Source of the DNA: CBDEGK01 sp965237855
GTDB taxonomy: Bacteria; Pseudomonadota; Gammaproteobacteria; Pseudomonadales; Halieaceae
DNA length: 64,000 nt
Direction: 5' to 3'
Assembly (NCBI GenBank): GCA_965237855.1
Contig: CBDEGK010000004.1
Coordinates: forward strand, 372,001-436,000
Below are positions 52,400-62,277 of this stretch, one piece after another. How positions within the stretch are numbered: position 1 is the first letter of the stretch; each line of letters begins with the position of its first letter. Made by a program: the position numbers and the translations under genes. The notes under the pieces were generated by a model. The model was not told the origin of the DNA, ran no database searches, and was given only the letters and a program-made list of their open reading frames with translations.

Positions 52400-55300
52400 T
52401 CAATCCAACCAAACGCGCGCGTTGCGGAAAATGCGCATCCAGCCACCATCCTCGCCCCACTCTTGCGGCGCCCAGGAAGACAACACCGCCCTGAACACGC
52501 GTTCCGGGTGCGGCATCATGATGGTGGCGCGACCATCAAGACTGCAGAGCCCGGTAATTCCAGCCGGAGAACCATTGGGGTTAGCCGGATATTGGGTTGC
52601 TGGTGAGAGGCTGTTGTCCACAAATCGCAGGCCCACCAGGTCGGCGGCTTCCAACGCTTCTCGATTCCCCTCAGCACGGAATTCAGCCCTGCCCTCACCG
52701 TGGGCGACCGCAATTGGCAAGTGTGATCCCGCCATATCCCGCAGCAAGACAGAGGGACTTTCTTCAACCTGCACCAGTGACAGGCGCGCTTCAAATTGCT
52801 CCGAGCGATTGCGCACAAAGCGCGGCCACAGCTCCGCTCCGGGTATCAACTGGTGCAAGTTGGAGACCATCTGACAACCGTTACAGACTCCCAGGGTGAA
52901 ACTATCCGGCCGCTCGAAAAATGACTGGAACTGGTCACGCAAAGCATTGTTGAAGAGTATGGTTTTGGCCCAACCCTCCCCGGCACCCAGTACGTCGCCG
53001 TAGGAGAAGCCACCGCAGGCCACCAGTCCCTTGAATTGATCCAGTTGATAGCGCCCCGCCAACAAATCACTCATATGCACATCGAAGCTGGCAAAGCCGG
53101 CCCGCTCAAACGCCGCCGCCATCTCTACGTGGCCGTTCACCCCCTGCTCGCGCAGAATGGCCATCTGCGGCCGCGCAGCCAGGTTGAGGAAAGGCGCCGC
53201 AATGTCCTCGTTTACATCGTAGCTGAGCTTCGCACTCAAGCCCGGGTCATCTTCGGCGATGGCAGCAAACTCTTCATCAGCACAATCCGGGTGGTCGCGT
53301 AGAGACTGTATGCGATAGCTGGTCTCGCTCCAGATGCGCTGCAGGCGCAGGCGAGAATCCTCTAACTCAGCCCCGAGCCTGATCTTGTCGCCGGCAACTG
53401 CCTGTCCCAACATCACCAATTTGTCGGAAACATCCAGCTCACGGGCCAGTGCGAGTAGCTTGTCACTGTTTTCCGCCGCCACCTGCAGTACTGCACCCGC
53501 CTCTTCGTTAAACAGTCTGGCCAGCACATTGTCGCCGAGTACATCGTCACCGATATCGAGTCCGCAATGGCCGGCAAAGGCCATCTCCAGCAAGGTGGTC
53601 ACCAGCCCCCCATCGGAACGATCGTGGTAGGCCAATAGCAGGTCCGCCTGAATCGCAGCCTGTACCAGATCAAACAGGGCCTTGAGCACCGACGCTTGTT
53701 CCACGTCCGGCACCTCGTTGCCCAATTGCCCATAGACCTGCGCCAGGGCAGAACCGCCGAGGCGCTGTTGGCCACCGCTGACATCAAACAGGAACAAACA
53801 GTTCCCCGCTGTCGGCAGCTGTAACTGTGGCGTCAAGGTTTTACGCACATCGAGGACTGGCGCAAATGCAGTGATAATGAGCGACACCGGCGCTGTTACT
53901 GACTTATCCTCCTCACCATCCTGCCAGGTGGTGCGCATGGACATGGAGTCCTTGCCCACGGGAATAGTCAGCCCCAATTGCGGGCAAAATTCCATCCCCA
54001 CCGCTCGCACTGTGTCATAGAGAGTTTCATCTTCCCGGCCGTATCCCGCAGCACACATCCAATTGGCGGACAGTTTGATATCGCTGATGGTGCCAATTCG
54101 CGCCGCTGCAATATTGGTGATGGCTTCTGCCACCGCCATGCGACCAGAGGCTGGTCCATCGATTACCGCCAGCGGGGTGCGTTCTCCCATGGCCATGGAT
54201 TCGCCGGCGTAACTGTCATAACTGACGGTGGTGACTGCGCAATCTGCCACTGGCACCTGCCAGGGACCCACCATTTGGTCCTGACTGACCATACCGGTAA
54301 CCGTGCGATCACCAATGGTGATCAAGAACTGTTTACTGGCCACCGTGGGCAGACGTAGTACCCGTTCGAGCGCCACGGCCAATTCAACACCTTCCAGGTC
54401 CAGGCCCGCCTGCACAATTGATTGACGTTGCACCTTTCGATGCATCTTGGGGGCCTTGCCGAACAATATGCTCATGGGCAAATCAACGGGCTTATTGTCA
54501 AATTCACCATCAACCACACTCAGGTGCATTTCCTCAGTGGCTTGTCCCACTACGGCATAGGGACAACGTTCGCGCTCGCAAATTTCGGCGAAGCGTGCCA
54601 TATCTGCTTCCGCCACCGCCATCACGTAGCGCTCCTGGGATTCATTACACCAAATCTCCAGCGGCGACATTCCGGGTTCGTCATTGGGCACTTCGCGCAA
54701 GTCAAAAGTCCCCCCGCGGTTGCCGTCTTTCACCAATTCGGGAAACGCATTGGACAGGCCACCGGCCCCCACATCGTGGATAAACGCTATGGGATTGGCT
54801 TCGCCCATTTGCCAGCAGCGATCAATCACTTCCTGGCAGCGGCGTTCTATCTCCGGGTTTTGCCGTTGTACCGAGGCGAAATCAAGGTCTTCTGCACTCT
54901 GACCACTGGCCATTGACGAAGCCGCACCACCACCCAGCCCGATTAACATCGCCGGGCCACCCAGTGCGACCAGCTTGGCGCCCGCCTCGAAAGTGCCTTT
55001 CTCGACATGTTCTTCACGGATATTGCCGTAGCCGCCGGCAATCATGATGGGCTTGTGATAGCCGCGCACTTCTGTTCCTTCGACTCCCTCGGCAGAGAGT
55101 TCCCAGCTGCGAAAATAGCCACACAAATTGGGACGACCAAACTCGTTATTGAAGGCGGCACCACCAATAGGGCCTTCCACCATAATATCGAGCGCGGACA
55201 CGATGCGCCCGGGCTTGCCGTAATGCTGCTCCCAGGGTTGCTCAAAATTTGGGATACACAGGTTGGAAACTGAAAAACCGGTCAGCCCCACCTTGGGCTT

Positions 55301-56278
55301 GGAACCCCGCCCAACTGCACCTTCATCGCGAATTTCACCGCCGGCACCGGTACCCGCGCCGGGGAACGGCGCAATCGCCGTGGGGTGATTATGGGTCTCC
55401 ACCTTCATCAACAGGTGGATGGGTTCCTGACTGTACTGGTAGCGGCCGCTAGCCGGGTCCGGGTAGAAACGTCCGGCTTCACTGCCCTCGACCACCGCGG
55501 CATTGTCAGAGTAGGCAGAGAGAACCTTCTCACCGCCCCGCTCGTTGGTGTTGCGGATCATTTTGAACAAAGAGTGCGGCTGGTTCTCTCCATCAATGCT
55601 CCAGCTGGCGTTAAAAATCTTGTGTCGACAGTGCTCAGAGTTGGCCTGGGCAAACATCATCAATTCAATATCGTTGGGATTGCGGCCGAGACTGGTAAAG
55701 CTGTCTACCAGGTAATCAACTTCGTCATCCGCCAGCGCCAGTCCCAGTGCAATATTGGCCTGCTGCAAGGCCTCTGCCCCGCCCTCGATCACATCGACCG
55801 TGGTCATCTGCCGCGGGGATTCGTGACTGAACAGCTGCTCGGCCTGGTCCAGCTCCGCCAACACCTGCTCTACCATGCGATCATGCAGACAGGCTGCGAC
55901 GGCACTGCGCAGCTGCGGGTTTGTATCAGTCGGCATTTCCACGGTGTAGGCCACGCCGCGCTCTACTCGCAGAACCTCCTCCAAGCCACTGTTATGCACA
56001 ATATCGGTGGCCTTACTCGACCAGGGAGAAATGGTGCCACGGCGAGGTACCACCAGGAATAGCGCACCTTCAAATGTTCCAGCCTGTAGGGCGGGGCCGT
56101 AGTCCAGCAATCGCTCCAGCTTCTCGCGCCCTTCATCAGCCAGTCCGCCATTCAGTTCACAGAAGTGAACAAACTCGCTGCGGACGCGGCCAATATCGGG
56201 ACTGATTTTGTGGAGCCTGGTTGAGAGTTTACTGAGTCTGAAATCCGACAGAGCTGGTGCGCCGCGCAGGATGAGCAT
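52400..56278 (-). CDS. purL: Phosphoribosylformylglycinamidine synthase
   Basis: The 1292-residue single-chain enzyme makes FGAM from FGAR, glutamine and ATP in purine synthesis. It has a PurS-like N-terminus, paired AIRS/FGAM synthase domains (KVETHNHPTAIAPFPGAGTG near 300) and a C-terminal glutaminase. Glutaminase Cys is in TLGVCNGCQM, and ATIMMPHPERVFRAV supplies the His and Glu. Length matches the proteobacterial long form. It is divergent from mltF across 131 bp; I see no PurR-like box there. Confidence 0.97.
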   Translation of the reverse strand: MLILRGAPALSDFRLSKLSTRLHKISPDIGRVRSEFVHFCELNGGLADEGREKLERLLDYGPALQAGTFEGALFLVVPRRGTISPWSSKATDIVHNSGLEEVLRVERGVAYTVEMPTDTNPQLRSAVAACLHDRMVEQVLAELDQAEQLFSHESPRQMTTVDVIEGGAEALQQANIALGLALADDEVDYLVDSFTSLGRNPNDIELMMFAQANSEHCRHKIFNASWSIDGENQPHSLFKMIRNTNERGGEKVLSAYSDNAAVVEGSEAGRFYPDPASGRYQYSQEPIHLLMKVETHNHPTAIAPFPGAGTGAGGEIRDEGAVGRGSKPKVGLTGFSVSNLCIPNFEQPWEQHYGKPGRIVSALDIMVEGPIGGAAFNNEFGRPNLCGYFRSWELSAEGVEGTEVRGYHKPIMIAGGYGNIREEHVEKGTFEAGAKLVALGGPAMLIGLGGGAASSMASGQSAEDLDFASVQRQNPEIERRCQEVIDRCWQMGEANPIAFIHDVGAGGLSNAFPELVKDGNRGGTFDLREVPNDEPGMSPLEIWCNESQERYVMAVAEADMARFAEICERERCPYAVVGQATEEMHLSVVDGEFDNKPVDLPMSILFGKAPKMHRKVQRQSIVQAGLDLEGVELAVALERVLRLPTVASKQFLITIGDRTVTGMVSQDQMVGPWQVPVADCAVTTVSYDSYAGESMAMGERTPLAVIDGPASGRMAVAEAITNIAAARIGTISDIKLSANWMCAAGYGREDETLYDTVRAVGMEFCPQLGLTIPVGKDSMSMRTTWQDGEEDKSVTAPVSLIITAFAPVLDVRKTLTPQLQLPTAGNCLFLFDVSGGQQRLGGSALAQVYGQLGNEVPDVEQASVLKALFDLVQAAIQADLLLAYHDRSDGGLVTTLLEMAFAGHCGLDIGDDVLGDNVLARLFNEEAGAVLQVAAENSDKLLALARELDVSDKLVMLGQAVAGDKIRLGAELEDSRLRLQRIWSETSYRIQSLRDHPDCADEEFAAIAEDDPGLSAKLSYDVNEDIAAPFLNLAARPQMAILREQGVNGHVEMAAAFERAGFASFDVHMSDLLAGRYQLDQFKGLVACGGFSYGDVLGAGEGWAKTILFNNALRDQFQSFFERPDSFTLGVCNGCQMVSNLHQLIPGAELWPRFVRNRSEQFEARLSLVQVEESPSVLLRDMAGSHLPIAVAHGEGRAEFRAEGNREALEAADLVGLRFVDNSLSPATQYPANPNGSPAGITGLCSLDGRATIMMPHPERVFRAVLSSWAPQEWGEDGGWMRIFRNARVWLD

Positions 56279-56409
56279 GCTTGAGATCGCCTCTGGGCAG
56301 GGGGTCTATTAAAAACGCCGTATTGTACTTGATTTGACTGCGCTAAGTTAGCGTCCGGGATGTAAATATCCGCCTTTGTGAGCTCCGCTAGCGGCGCTAG
56401 AATGGGTTC

Positions 56410-57831
56410 ATGTGCCGTCGCCATCTACTGCTTCTCCTCACCTGCCTGTGCCTAGCAGCTTGCGACAATGGCGACAGTCTCTCGCGCATCGAAGAAAATG
56501 GCAGCTTGCGTATCGTTACCCGCAATGGACCCAACACCTACTATGTCGACAAAGGTGAAGCGGCAGGCTTCGAGTATCAACTCGCCAGCCTGTTTGCGGA
56601 GGAGCTGGGCGTAGAACTGGACATTCATATTGAGTACAGCGCGCCGGCCATCTTGCAATATATGCGCCGTGGTCAGGCTGACCTGGCCGCGGCCTCCCTC
56701 ACTATTACCCCCGCGCGCCAGCAGGAATTCCTGTTCAGCCGCCCCTACCACGACATCGAACCCCAGGTGTTGTACTTGTCGGGCACGGCCCGACCATGGC
56801 AACTGTCCGACTTGTCAGGCGGCCGCCTGGTCGTCGCCAGGGGCAGCAGCCACGCGGAAACCCTCAGCTTTCTGAGAGAAATAGAACCTACTCTGAACTG
56901 GGATGAAGTAGAAGGTGCAGATCCTGATGACCTGATGGAACAGGTGGCATCAGGAGCTGCTGCATATACTATTATCGACTCGAGTGATTTCATCGCCAAT
57001 CGCAGTTTCTACCCGCGGGTTCGACTCGGCTTCAGTATCGACCGGCTCGACCAGCTGGCCTGGCTATTTGCAGCTGACGAGGAACATTCACGCCTGCGCC
57101 AACGCGCTGACGACTTTCTCGAGCGACTTGAGGCCAGCGGCCGGTTGACCTTGCTCAAGGAACAACAGTTTGGTCATGCCTGGGGAGTAAATCCCGTCAA
57201 CGCCCAGACCTTCAACCGCAACATGGAGCGGAAATTGCCGCGCTACGAAACCCTGATCAGGCAGGTGGCGGAGGAATACCAGCTTGACTGGCACCTGTTG
57301 GCCGCTATCGCTTACCAGGAGTCGCATTGGAATCCCCTTGCCCGCTCCCCCACGGGTGTGCGGGGTATGATGATGTTGACACGCAATACCGCCAGCGAGA
57401 TGGGTGTGAATAATCGCCTGGATGCCCTGCAAAGCCTGCGCGGCGGCGCCCGCTACTTTCGAAAAATCCAGCGCTTACTGCCGGCTGACATTCCTGAACC
57501 GGATCGCACCTGGTTCGCCCTCGCCGCCTATAACATCGGTCGTGGTCACCTCGAAGACGCCCGCGTGATCGCCGAGCGCCAGGGAGCTGATCCCCACCTG
57601 TGGCTCGACGTGGCCAAGTATTTGCCGCTACTGCAGAAAAAACTGTACTACAAGAATACTCGCTACGGTTACGCCCGTGGTTCAGAGCCTGTCACCTATG
57701 TGAAAAACATCCGCCACTATTACAACATTCTGAGTTGGCGAGATGTCAAACTGGAACGACCCCCGCCGCCTCTGAATACCGAGCAGTTTCTGCCCGAGGT
57801 AGTCAGACTTAGCAAGATGTCTGCCCTGTAG
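56410..57831 (+). CDS. mltF: Membrane-bound lytic murein transglycosylase F
   Basis: The 473-residue product has a lipoprotein signal (LAAC, Cys18) and an amino-acid-binding-like SBP_bac_3 domain (about 30-265). An SLT transglycosylase domain follows (about 280-450), with the catalytic Glu in AIAYQESHWNPLARS. It cleaves peptidoglycan at the outer membrane. Position next to purL and tadA is the conserved one. Confidence 0.94.
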   Translation: MCRRHLLLLLTCLCLAACDNGDSLSRIEENGSLRIVTRNGPNTYYVDKGEAAGFEYQLASLFAEELGVELDIHIEYSAPAILQYMRRGQADLAAASLTITPARQQEFLFSRPYHDIEPQVLYLSGTARPWQLSDLSGGRLVVARGSSHAETLSFLREIEPTLNWDEVEGADPDDLMEQVASGAAAYTIIDSSDFIANRSFYPRVRLGFSIDRLDQLAWLFAADEEHSRLRQRADDFLERLEASGRLTLLKEQQFGHAWGVNPVNAQTFNRNMERKLPRYETLIRQVAEEYQLDWHLLAAIAYQESHWNPLARSPTGVRGMMMLTRNTASEMGVNNRLDALQSLRGGARYFRKIQRLLPADIPEPDRTWFALAAYNIGRGHLEDARVIAERQGADPHLWLDVAKYLPLLQKKLYYKNTRYGYARGSEPVTYVKNIRHYYNILSWRDVKLERPPPPLNTEQFLPEVVRLSKMSAL

Positions 57832-57836
57832 CAGCG

Positions 57837-58295
57837 TTAGCGGCGGGCGCGAAAAAACGCCTGCAGTAACTCGGCAGATTCCTCCGCCAGCTGGCCTTCT
57901 TCCCAAATCATCTGGTGATTGTAGAAATCCTGCTCGAGCAAATTGGCCCGGCTGCAAACCACACCCGCACGCGGCTCCCTGGCGGCAAAAACCAGCCGCG
58001 CCACCCGCGCGTGAATCATTGCACCGACGCACATGGTGCAGGGTTCCAGGGTGACGTAGAGCGTGGAGCCGGGCAGCCGGTAATTACCGAGCCTGGCGGC
58101 TGCCTGCCGCAGCGCGACATTTTCGGCATGGGCGGTGGGGTCTGCGCTACTGATGACCTGGTTATACCCTTCACCAAGTAACTCGCCATCGCGCACCAGC
58201 ACCGCGCCGACTGGCACTTCTTCGGCAGCAGCGGCTACAGCGGCCAATTCCAGGGCCCGCCGCATCCATTGCTGATCGCTGTTAGAATCTATCAA
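57837..58295 (-). CDS. tadA: tRNA-specific adenosine deaminase
   Basis: The 152-residue enzyme has the deaminase motif HAENVALRQ and the zinc-binding PCTMCVGAM. It makes inosine at the wobble base of tRNA-Arg. The likely start is a TTG at 58295: it keeps the WMRRALELA segment seen near the start of the E. coli enzyme, and it overlaps the sulfotransferase stop as TTGA. An ATG ten codons inside is the alternative. Confidence 0.92.
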   Translation of the reverse strand: MIDSNSDQQWMRRALELAAVAAAAEEVPVGAVLVRDGELLGEGYNQVISSADPTAHAENVALRQAAARLGNYRLPGSTLYVTLEPCTMCVGAMIHARVARLVFAAREPRAGVVCSRANLLEQDFYNHQMIWEEGQLAEESAELLQAFFRARR

Positions 58296-59113
58296 GGAAC
58301 TTCCGGCTTCGTTGAATCGGCAAAAAGTGCCTGCAGCGCAGGATATTGACTCATCTTCATAGCGCAGTAGTCTTCCAATCGCTCAATATCTAGGTCAGAT
58401 ACCGGCGTGGGGGCCCCCTTGATGTAATTTTCTTTGCCCGGCGCCACAATTGGGCGCTCGACTTCAACTCCGGCAGACTCACAAATTCGTGCCATCTGCC
58501 GCTCAAACCGAGCCTCTAATTCCTCGTATCGCACGATTATGACGTCTGTGTTGCGCGCAGCTAGCTCAAGCCAATCGCTCACATGCGCCGCCCAGCGATC
58601 AAAATAGCTTGAGTACGAAACTAACTGATATCGCATAGCCCGTCCCTGCGGGGCGGAAGCAGCCAATTCGTGGGGCGCCACTAATTTTGGACTGTCAAGC
58701 CAATCCCAGCGATTTAAAAATTGCCAGTACGACTTCAGTACGTCGACGGGAGTCCTATAGATATATAGCACTTTCAAATTCGTATTTTGCAGCGAGTGCG
58801 CAAAAAATCCAGCTGCGTGGTGGCTTTTAATCAAGCTAGACGCACAATAGTATTCACCCTCTATTTGAATTTCACTAAGCTCTGCCAAGAATTTTTTTAC
58901 GCTGCCTGCCGAGTAAAAATTTACCATATTCCCAAGTGGTATCAGGTCAAAGTTTATAAATGGTTCCTGAGTGTACTTGGTGCAATTCGACAGTGCATTC
59001 ATTAGAAAATGGGTGCCACTTCTCTCGTGTGAACACACGGCGAGGGGAAAGGATATGTCAGATCTAGTCTTAAATTTCACTCCCTCGCCATTTATTGACA
59101 CGCCTTTTTCCAT
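58292..59113 (-). CDS. Sulfotransferase family protein
   Basis: The 273-residue cytosolic protein has the PAPS-binding loop SHERSGTHFLMNAL (about 28-41). The second site, YIYRTPVDVLKSYW (about 137-150), has the Arg and Ser that bind the 3'-phosphate. It transfers sulfate from PAPS to an unknown hydroxyl acceptor, perhaps an exopolysaccharide, lipid or nodulation-type oligosaccharide. The first two thirds (about 58700-59110) are visibly more AT-rich than the neighbouring guaA and tadA genes. It is translationally coupled to tadA by a 4-bp overlap. No PAPS-synthesis genes are in the window. Confidence 0.8.
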   Translation of the reverse strand: MEKGVSINGEGVKFKTRSDISFPLAVCSHERSGTHFLMNALSNCTKYTQEPFINFDLIPLGNMVNFYSAGSVKKFLAELSEIQIEGEYYCASSLIKSHHAAGFFAHSLQNTNLKVLYIYRTPVDVLKSYWQFLNRWDWLDSPKLVAPHELAASAPQGRAMRYQLVSYSSYFDRWAAHVSDWLELAARNTDVIIVRYEELEARFERQMARICESAGVEVERPIVAPGKENYIKGAPTPVSDLDIERLEDYCAMKMSQYPALQALFADSTKPEVP

Positions 59114-59142
59114 CTAAACCCTCTCTCTAAGCGGTCTTACGC

Positions 59143-60717
59143 TCACTCCCACTCAATCGTAGCGGGAGGCTTACTGGAGACATCGTAGGTAACACGGGAG
59201 ACGCCGGATATCTCGTTGATAATGCGGTTGGACACTTTTTCCAGCAATTCATAGGGCAGATGTGCCCAGCGGGCGGTCATGAAATCCACCGTCTCCACAG
59301 CGCGCAGGGCGATGACATACTCGTAGCGGCGACCGTCGCCGACCACGCCCACGGACTTAACCGGCAGAAAGACCGCGAAGGCCTGACTGGTTTTTTGATA
59401 GTAATCCGCGGCGTGTAGTTCTTCGATAAAGATGGCATCCGCCTCTCGCAACAAATCCGCGTACTCTCTCTTTACCTCGCCGAGTATACGCACTCCCAGT
59501 CCCGGGCCCGGGAAGGGGTGGCGATAGACCATATCGTGGGGCAAGCCCAGCTCCAGGCCAATTTTGCGCACCTCATCTTTGAACAGTTCGCGCAGAGGTT
59601 CGACCAGGTCGAGCGCCATATCCTCCGGTAAACCACCCACGTTGTGATGAGATTTAATGACGTGGGCTTTGCCGGTTTTGGCGCCGGCGGATTCAATAAC
59701 ATCCGGGTAGATTGTTCCCTGGGCCAACCATTTCACTTCTTGTATGCGGGTCGCCTCTTCATCGAACACCTCGATGAAGGTGTTGCCGATAATCTTGCGC
59801 TTCTGCTCCGGTTCATCAACTCCTACCAGCCGCGACAGGAACAGTTCCTGGGCGTTACTGCGAATGACCTTGACACCCATATTGTTGGCAAACATATCCA
59901 TAACCTGTTCACCCTCGTTTTTGCGCAACAGGCCATTGTCGACAAACACGCAGGTCAACTGCTCACCGATAGCACGGTGCAACAGGGCCGCCACCACGGA
60001 AGAATCCACGCCGCCAGAAAGCCCCAGTAACACCTTGTCTCGCCCGACAGTGCGACGCACCCGGGATATGGCGTCATCGACAATGTTGGCGGGCGTCCAG
60101 TTGACTTCACAGCCACAGATCTCCCGCACGAAGTGTTCGTAGATCCGTGTGCCCTGCAGGGTATGAGTCACCTCGGGGTGAAACTGGATGCCGTAAAAAG
60201 GCTGCTGCCGATGTGCCATGCCGGCGATCGGGCAACTGTCGGTCTCGGCCAATAGCTCGAAGCTCTCGGGCAGTTCGACGACTTTGTCGCCGTGGGACAT
60301 CCACACCTCGAGCAGGGAGTTACCAGCAGCATCGACATGGTCTTTGATGTCGTGGAATAGCCGTGACTCACCGGTCAAGGTGATCTGGGCATAACCAAAT
60401 TCGCGCACTTGGGAGCCGGCAACTTTGCCGCCAAAGTGCTGGGCCATGGCCTGCATACCGTAACAGATGCCCAGCACCGGTACGCCCAGGTCAAACACAG
60501 CAGCGGGCACCTTCGGTGAATCTGCAGCGCCGACTGATTCCGGCCCACCGGAAAGTATGATGCCGCGCGGTGCAAACTCGCGAATTTCCGCCTCATCGAT
60601 ATCGAAGGCGCGTATTTCACTGAACACGCCAACTTCGCGAACCCGGCGGGCAATTAATTGGGTGTATTGGGATCCAAAATCCAGGATCAGGACTTTCTGG
60701 GCATGTATATCTTTCAT
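59143..60717 (-). CDS. guaA: GMP synthase (glutamine-hydrolysing)
   Basis: The 524-residue enzyme has a glutaminase domain with GICYGMQAMAQHFGG and an ATP-pyrophosphatase loop GLSGGVDSSVVAALL. The dimerisation end is DVSSKPPATIEWE. It converts XMP to GMP. It lies two bases after guaB, whose product it uses. Confidence 0.98.
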   Translation of the reverse strand: MKDIHAQKVLILDFGSQYTQLIARRVREVGVFSEIRAFDIDEAEIREFAPRGIILSGGPESVGAADSPKVPAAVFDLGVPVLGICYGMQAMAQHFGGKVAGSQVREFGYAQITLTGESRLFHDIKDHVDAAGNSLLEVWMSHGDKVVELPESFELLAETDSCPIAGMAHRQQPFYGIQFHPEVTHTLQGTRIYEHFVREICGCEVNWTPANIVDDAISRVRRTVGRDKVLLGLSGGVDSSVVAALLHRAIGEQLTCVFVDNGLLRKNEGEQVMDMFANNMGVKVIRSNAQELFLSRLVGVDEPEQKRKIIGNTFIEVFDEEATRIQEVKWLAQGTIYPDVIESAGAKTGKAHVIKSHHNVGGLPEDMALDLVEPLRELFKDEVRKIGLELGLPHDMVYRHPFPGPGLGVRILGEVKREYADLLREADAIFIEELHAADYYQKTSQAFAVFLPVKSVGVVGDGRRYEYVIALRAVETVDFMTARWAHLPYELLEKVSNRIINEISGVSRVTYDVSSKPPATIEWE

Positions 60718-60719
60718 GT

Positions 60720-62189
60720 TCAGCTTATGGGGTAATTGGGAGCTTCTTTGGTGATCGACACATCGTGAACGTGGCTCTCACTCATGCCGGCAGTAGTTAC
60801 CCGCACGAACTTGGGCTGGGTACGCATGGTCTCGAGGTCGGCACTGCCGGTGTAACCCATGGCCGCGCGCAATCCTCCCATCATCTGGTGAATAATGGCC
60901 GCGACCGGACCCTTATAGGGTACGCGCCCCTCGACACCTTCCGGTACCAGTTTTTCGGCACCCTTGCTGGCGTCCTGAAAATAGCGATCGCTGGAACCCT
61001 GGGTCTGCGCCATGGCGCCCAGAGAACCCATGCCGCGGTAGGATTTGTAGGTTCGGCCCTGGTACAACTCCACCTCACCTGGCGCCTCCTCCGTGCCAGC
61101 AAACATACTGCCCATCATGATGCAGTGTGCACCCGCTACCACCGCCTTGGACAGGTCGCCGCTAAAACGAATTCCGCCGTCGGCGATCAAAGGTATGCCC
61201 GTTCCGGCCAGAGCACGGGATACATCCGCGATAGCGGTAATCTGGGGTACGCCGATGCCAGTGACAATACGAGTAGTGCAAATGGAACCGGGACCAATAC
61301 CCACCTTGACTGCATCGGCACCCGCCTCCGCCAGGGCGGTCGCTGCTGCTCCCGTCGCTATATTACCGCCAATTACCTGCATGTCCGGGTACAGCTGTTT
61401 GATCAATCGCACCCTATCGATGACATTCTTGGAATGACCGTGCGCAGTGTCGACCACGATTACATCCACACCGGCCTCAAGCAGGGCTTCAACCCGGTGG
61501 TCAGTGTCGGGGCTGGTCCCCACGCAGGCGCCCACCAGCAATTGGCCATGTGCATCCTTGGCCGCCATTGGAAAACTCTCGGCTTTGTCGAAATCCTTTA
61601 CCGTGATCATGCCGCTCAGATCAAAGTTGTCATTCACCACCAGGATTTTCTCAATCCGGTGTTTGTGTAACAGCGCCTGCACTTCCTCAGACGTTGCACC
61701 TTCCTTGACCGTTACCAGCTGTTCCCGGGGCGTCATAATGGCCGAAACCGGCTGCTCGTAATTGCTTTCGAAACGGGTGTCACGCCGCGTCACAATACCC
61801 ACCAGGTCCTGGCCGTGCATTACTGGCACACCGGATATACCGTTGCTCTGGGTCAGATCGATGAGTTGACCGAGGGTGGCGTCCTGCTGGATAGTGATGG
61901 GATCTTTCACCACACCACTCTCATACTTTTTGACCTTGCGCACCTGGGCTGCCTGTTCCTCGATTGTCATGCTCTTGTGGACAATACCAATGCCGCCTTC
62001 CTGGGCAATGGCTATGGCCAGGCGCGATTCTGTAACCGTGTCCATGGCAGCGGAAACCAGGGGGATATTCAGCTCTATTTCACGGGTGAGGCGGGTTTTC
62101 AGGGAGACATCTGTGGCGACAATTTCGGAGTAACCAGGCAGCAGTAAAACATCGTCAAAGGTGAGGGCTTCCTGGTCTATTCGCAACAT
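60720..62189 (-). CDS. guaB: IMP dehydrogenase
   Basis: The 489-residue enzyme has a TIM barrel interrupted by two CBS domains (about 95-205). The catalytic loop GIGPGSICTTRIVTG includes the nucleophilic Cys. It oxidises IMP to XMP with NAD, the controlling step of GMP synthesis. A strong promoter candidate is visible upstream. Confidence 0.98.
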   Translation of the reverse strand: MLRIDQEALTFDDVLLLPGYSEIVATDVSLKTRLTREIELNIPLVSAAMDTVTESRLAIAIAQEGGIGIVHKSMTIEEQAAQVRKVKKYESGVVKDPITIQQDATLGQLIDLTQSNGISGVPVMHGQDLVGIVTRRDTRFESNYEQPVSAIMTPREQLVTVKEGATSEEVQALLHKHRIEKILVVNDNFDLSGMITVKDFDKAESFPMAAKDAHGQLLVGACVGTSPDTDHRVEALLEAGVDVIVVDTAHGHSKNVIDRVRLIKQLYPDMQVIGGNIATGAAATALAEAGADAVKVGIGPGSICTTRIVTGIGVPQITAIADVSRALAGTGIPLIADGGIRFSGDLSKAVVAGAHCIMMGSMFAGTEEAPGEVELYQGRTYKSYRGMGSLGAMAQTQGSSDRYFQDASKGAEKLVPEGVEGRVPYKGPVAAIIHQMMGGLRAAMGYTGSADLETMRTQPKFVRVTTAGMSESHVHDVSITKEAPNYPIS

Positions 62190-62224
62190 GGGCTACACTC
62201 TTCCGCTGGCGGGTTAAACGTGCA

Positions 62225-62254
62225 ATTATAAATCTTCACCCCACCCGCAGTAAA
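62225..62254 (-). promoter_or_regulatory. Candidate sigma-70 promoter of guaBA
   Basis: On the minus strand TTTACT (62249-62254) and TATAAT (62225-62230) are 18 bp apart. A perfect -10 hexamer 36 bp before the guaB start makes this the likely guaBA promoter. The following leader is short and shows no riboswitch-like structure. Confidence 0.55.
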
Positions 62255-62277
62255 TGAAAACTACGGTTTAATACCTT

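Noticed and set aside
56279..56409. PurR operator upstream of purL
   Set aside because: No match to the ACGCAAACGTTTTCGT-type palindrome in the 131-bp spacer.
60765..61670. 301-codon open frame opposite guaB
   Set aside because: It is antisense to IMP dehydrogenase with no domain signature.
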